Shown here piece after piece: positions 59,605 through 64,000 of a DNA stretch of 64,000 nt. This DNA comes from Cymbidium sinense (taxonomy: Eukaryota > Streptophyta > Magnoliopsida > Asparagales > Orchidaceae), in NCBI GenBank assembly GCA_021442155.1, contig CM038223.1, positions 32,152,983-32,216,982 of the forward strand, in the 5' to 3' direction. A program made the translations under genes and the position numbers. The notes under the pieces were generated by a model that saw only the letters and a list, made by a program, of their open reading frames with translations, searched no databases and was not told where the DNA came from. Every line of letters starts with the position of its first letter. Position 1 is the stretch's first letter.

Positions 59605-62600
59605 TGTAATACCCTAAAATACATCAACAAGGTCAATTTAATGCATTTTAAACCATACCTCATTTTTTTCACTCCTTGAAAATCATCGTACGCATTTTTA
59701 TAAAATTCTACTCTTCATTTTAATCATTTTGATATATAGAAGTGTATACGAAATATAGTTATAGTTATAAATATAAATTAACCCAATTTATTTATTTATT
59801 AACCAAAAAATTAATTTATTTTTACTATTTTAACTAAATTACTATATCTAATGGCATTTTCTACTTATTTAAGCATGACATTGGTGATCTCCTTAATGGG
59901 AGGGCTATGATTATTAATAGGTAATTAATTAATATAATCAATAATATTTAATCAATAAAGCTTGCACTAATTCCTCACTAAATCCCTCTCCCCTTCATTG
60001 ATTCCCTCACTTCTTTAACCCGTGCATGCCCTTCTACTTGTTCTCGTGCATTCTATACCACACTTCAAGTCACGGTGCAACATTCAGTTGCAGTCGTGGG
60101 AGAAGAAATGCTGAGGGAATTCGGTGGTTGGTTTAATCGAAGCTAGTGGAAATTAATGAGAGGAGTAGTAGGTAAAAACTATATTATATTAATTAATAGT
60201 TTAAGTATAGAAGGGGTGTGTGTGTGATTATATTATATCAGTTAGTAGTTTAATTATAAAAGGTATATATGTTATATACTTCAGTGATTCTACTTTATTA
60301 AACTAAACAAATTCTTAGCTAATTTTAAATTAGTTGCATGTTTAACTGTTAAATTGGCCTAAGTAAAACGAGTAAGAATAGAGACTAGAAGAGAGGGGAA
60401 TATAGCACAAGGGATGTGGTTTTGAGAAACAAAATTAAGGTATATACATTTAAATTTATATTGTTTGTTTGATTAAACAGTTTTCTAATGATTCCATATA
60501 TTTCTTCATTTGATATGATTTTTGTAGCCAACGGTGAGGCTTTGGTAGTAGGGTTATTGAAGGAGATCAGAGAAGAAAAGGATTAAGTATAAATAAACTA
60601 GAAATATGTAGCATTAGTTGGCTTGTGTTTGGGGATTTGATAAAGAGAAATCTTGTTGAGGTAATAAAATGAAATCTATGTTCAATATATGTGTATATTA
60701 TTAAGTAGAGTTGTTAATTCAAATGAATTGAATTTTAGGTTGTTTATTTAAGAAAACATCGAGCATGTCACAAGATTGACTTAAATACTGAAGTGAGATA
60801 TGCAATTGCTAAGTTTAGAATCTCTTTAAGATTAATGTTTGTCATTGTTTGCTTATTATATTTATATTATGTGTTGCATATAGGACTTTCTTTTATATTA
60901 TGTATAATTACAACTAATTAGTTAACATAACTTTATTAATCATGATTAATTGATTTATAATGATTATAGCTAAGTTAGATTTTTTGTTATCATGCACAAT
61001 TTTGATGCATATTGATAAATGATTCAACGTGGGTGTATGTAAATATGTAAATACAACAACAACAACAACAACAAGCCTTCATCCCACTAAGTGGGGTCAG
61101 CTACATGAATCCTTCATCTCCATTGTGTCCTATTATGTATAAAATTCTCATTTATACTAAGGTCATTTTTATACATCTTAACTTTTTAGGTCTACCTCTA
61201 TCTTTCTTAACATAAGACAAATATAATACATCTACTCTCCTAACCAGGTCATCGAACGGCTGATGCTTTATGTGGCCAAATCATCTAAGGCAACTCTCTA
61301 ATCTTATCTCGCCACTGAGTTACTCCAACTTTTTCCGAACATACTCATTTCGCATTTTATCTCTAAGAGTAAAGCCACTCATCCAGAGCATCCTCATCTC
61401 TGTAATCACTTAACTTAGTCTTATGCTTCTCTTATTGACCAACATTCTCGCCATAAGTCATGTGTCTTACCACCATCTTATAAAATTTTTCCTTAAGTTT
61501 TGGAACTTTTCTATCACACAACAGTCGATGCATTCTCCACTTCAACCATCCAACTTGAATTCTACTAATAACATCTCCATCTATTTCACCATCATTTTGA
61601 ACAAGAGCCTAAATATCTCAATCGCTTCACTCTTATTAATGACTTGTTCACCTAATGTCACAACACTACCACTAACTTCTACAACTAAAATTATACTCCA
61701 TATATTCGCTTTAGATCTACTTAAACTAAAACTTTAGACTCTAATGTTGACCTCCATAATTCAAGTTTCTCTTGGACTCCTCTCTAGTCTTATCAACAAG
61801 AAGAATGACATTAGCAAAAGCATACACCAAGGTACATCTTCCGTAAATGCCTAAGTAAGAACATCCATAACTAAAGCAAAAGATAAGGGCTTAAAGCTAA
61901 TCCTTGATGTAATCCAACCAAATAGAAAATATTTTGTCAATCCTCCTTGTGTTTTGGACACAAGTAATAAAGTATACATATCCTTAATGGCTTGAATATA
62001 ACTAATATTAACTCCTTCGCTCTAGAACTCTCCAAAGATCTCTTGAAACTTTATCATAAGCTTTCTAAATCAATAAATATCATATGTAGATCCTCCTTAC
62101 TTTCTCTATACTTCTCCATCAAACCTCCTAATAAATGTATAGCATCCATAGATCTACCATGAAACCAAACTGTGAGAAACTTTTTTATCACATCGTAAAT
62201 CCTATGCTTAATTTTATCACATACATTAACTATAATTTGCACACTCTGTGCATCACCTTTATTCTTAAATATAGAACCAACAAACTCTTCCTCCACTCAT
62301 CTGACATCTTTTGGCTTTAAAATAACATTAAAAAAGATTAGAAGCCAAGAAATTTCGATCTTCTAAACATTTTCACACTTCTATCAATATCATCGTCCTT
62401 TATTTTCTTTAAAGCTTCTAACTTCAGATTTACTAATAATATAAAAACAAAATTCTTATTTTTGTTTTTTATATTAAAGTTTAAAATCAATCAGATTCTC
62501 TGATTCTTTATTAAAAAGTTTATCAAAAAATCTCATTTTCAATATCTTTTCTAAGAAAAGTATTTTATTATTTTCATCCTTAATACATCTCACTGAATTG

Positions 62601-63571
62601 TCCTTTATTTCTCCTATATCTTTCATTAACTTATACATACATCTTTCAATCTTTGTGATCTAATCTATTCAGATAAATCGCTAAAAGCTAAATTTTTATC
62701 ATATATTATTTTTTTAATCTCTACCATTTTATATCTTTCACAATTTTCTCGAGTTTTACATATAAATCAAGTTTTATAACAACGCTTTATTTCTTATGCT
62801 TTCAGACTCCACCAAACTATTTTATTAAGACTTTTCTTTTGATTCTCCAAGAAGAATCATTAATTTAATTACTACTTTTTCTCACATAACATTAGCCTTC
62901 TTATAAATTAATCCCAAATTCTAAAGAGAAAGTTCTTAAAAATATTTTTATTTGATTTACAATAATCCTTATATAAATATGTAAATGAAATAAATATTTA
63001 TTATAAGTAGCAAATGTCATGAAAATTTTTATAGGCATATTGATTTACGATAATCTTCATATATAAGTAAAAGTTTAATGAGGCCTCACAGCGATTTTAA
63101 AGGATCGAGTAATTCTCCATTAGCATCATCTGTTGAGAGGTTGGTTTGATATTTGGATGATAAATGTGTGTGATCTCAAGGTGACCAAAGATATAACATG
63201 AGTTAATATTATGTAATATAAATGACATTTTTAACATATCCCCGGACTTTGAATTGAAAATTGAATTTTATGAAATGAATTACATACATACTATTAATTA
63301 TGATTACTACTTATAACTCATATCAACGTTTATGTATGAAAGCATGCATTTTCTTATTGTTAACATTCATGCAAGCTTTTAATTCACATGCATATTTTTT
63401 TATCATGCAAGCTTTTAATTCTCATTTGGTTGTAAGCTTATAATATTATATGTTGACTTTTAGGAAATAATAAAGAGGGTAATAATTATACAAATATTTT
63501 GACTTGTGCTGTTTTTGGTGTATAGTTTTGCAAGATTGTACAAACTTTTTGGGGTGCATAAAATTTATGTT
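59605..63571 (+). repeat. 3' LTR of chromodomain element, with an RTE insertion, 3' end cut
   Basis: It starts TGTAATACCC directly after the polypurine tract, the usual start of Tekay/Del LTRs. From 60288 it aligns with the 5' LTR. Similarity stops near 63571, where an RTE endonuclease fragment begins, so the LTR end is missing. Removing the RTE insert (61053-62973) leaves about 2.0 kb. Confidence 0.75.
61053..62973 (-). mobile_element. RTE-clade LINE, 5'-truncated, with 13-bp target duplication
   Basis: On the minus strand it ends in a (TTG)n tail (61054-61073 as CAA on plus), the signature 3' end of plant RTE elements. Reading from 62973 leftward, the text follows the RTE protein: a region with CIKDE (about 62595), IFKNKGDAQS (about 62265), GRSMDAIHLLGGLMEKYRE and DLHMIFIDLE (62054-62180), then TQGG and MDVL parts at about 61830-61950. 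HVADP-type text lies next to the tail. TAAATATGTAAAT flanks both ends (61040-61052, 62974-62986). Frame changes show decay, and the endonuclease half is missing. Confidence 0.85.
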
Positions 63572-64000
63572 GCGATAGAATTATAGCTTTAAAGATTATT
63601 GTTGATACTCAGATTATCAATGTTATAAGTATTTATGCTCCTCAAGTAGGTTTGGATGTAGTCAAAGAAAATTTTTGGAATGAATTAGAGATTAATGAAA
63701 GATACAGAAGAAAAGTATTATTGGAGACTTAAATGAACATGTTGGTAGAGTGGTAGAAGATTTTAAAAGTATTCATGGTGGTTATGTATTTGGGTATGAA
63801 GAAGGTAGGATTATATTAGCTTTCTTTAGCCATTTGTGGTTCTTATCTTTATTTAAGAAAGAGATGATATTATTATAAAATGGATCTAGTAAAATATAGA
63901 TTGATTATTTTCTGATAAAAAAAATAGATCGTTTAGATTGTAAAGATTGTAAGGTCTTTCCAAGTGAAAGTTTAAATACTCAATATCAATTATTAGTCTT
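63572..64000 (+). pseudogene. RTE LINE endonuclease fragment (plus strand), continues beyond window
   Basis: The text reads IIALKIIVDTQIINVISIYA-type sequence followed by PQVGLD, IGDLNEHVGR (about 63716), VHGGY-like, KKEM and IDYFLIKK-type segments. This is the order of the RTE apurinic-like endonuclease domain, whose catalytic GDLN motif is visible. Frameshifts and stops show decay. It starts mid-domain exactly where LTR similarity ends and is in the opposite orientation to the 61-63 kb RTE copy. Confidence 0.7.

Noticed and set aside
61053..64000. Twin-priming inversion of a single RTE insertion
   Set aside because: The first copy has a complete 13-bp duplication and is separated from the second by about 600 bp of LTR, so a single insertion event does not fit easily.

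Overview
This window looks like plant (angiosperm) nuclear DNA made almost entirely of nested, decayed transposable elements. The evidence is AT-rich sequence, Tat/Ogre-type and chromodomain Ty3/gypsy polyproteins, plant RTE and L1 LINE remnants, and MITEs with TAA or 8-bp target duplications. I see no tRNA, rRNA, operon or CRISPR array. Only one short stretch (about 44.1-44.6 kb) resembles part of a host gene.

Region A (1-36641) belongs to one family of giant-LTR retrotransposons. A main element runs from a 5'-truncated 5' LTR (190-5381) through a primer-binding site (5390-5407), a leader carrying about 25 tandem hairpin units (5766-7550), a decayed gag region, protease, reverse transcriptase/RNase H, a second archaeal-type RNase H, integrase (14.3-19.96 kb) and a repeat-filled 3' noncoding tract, to a 3' LTR of about 7.8 kb (22284-30067). 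The extra RNase H and the polyprotein motifs place it in the Tat/Ogre lineage. An LTR of the same family lies inverted inside the element (9131-14299). Another follows it in direct orientation (30244-36641), and an LTR tail sits at 1-189. LTR copies share a W-box-like TTGACC-rich U3, a TATA-like block and a nested stem-loop near the 3' end. Coding parts carry many stops and frameshifts; the stops inspected are explained by C-to-T change.

Region B (36642-50047) is mixed. It holds older LTR debris, a minus-strand L1-type LINE 3' half (38057-39900), a hAT-like repeat with a TA microsatellite, a GC-rich triplet island with a minus-strand TATA box, a plausible first exon of an unidentified single-pass membrane protein (44464-44631), a MITE with perfect 14-bp TIRs in its presumed intron, and a decayed gag-like gene with the putative gypsy-type transposon domain (48.4-50.05 kb).

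Region C (50143-64000) is a chromodomain (Tekay/Del-like) Ty3/gypsy element: 5' LTR from 50637, gag-PR-RT, RNase H, integrase and chromodomain to 59600, and a 3' LTR from 59605. It was hit repeatedly by younger elements: a 2.6-kb TAA-flanked Harbinger-like element inside RT, a hAT-like MITE in the 5' LTR only, and a 1.9-kb RTE LINE with a 13-bp target duplication in the 3' LTR. A second RTE endonuclease fragment ends the window. The insertion order can be read from which element interrupts which.
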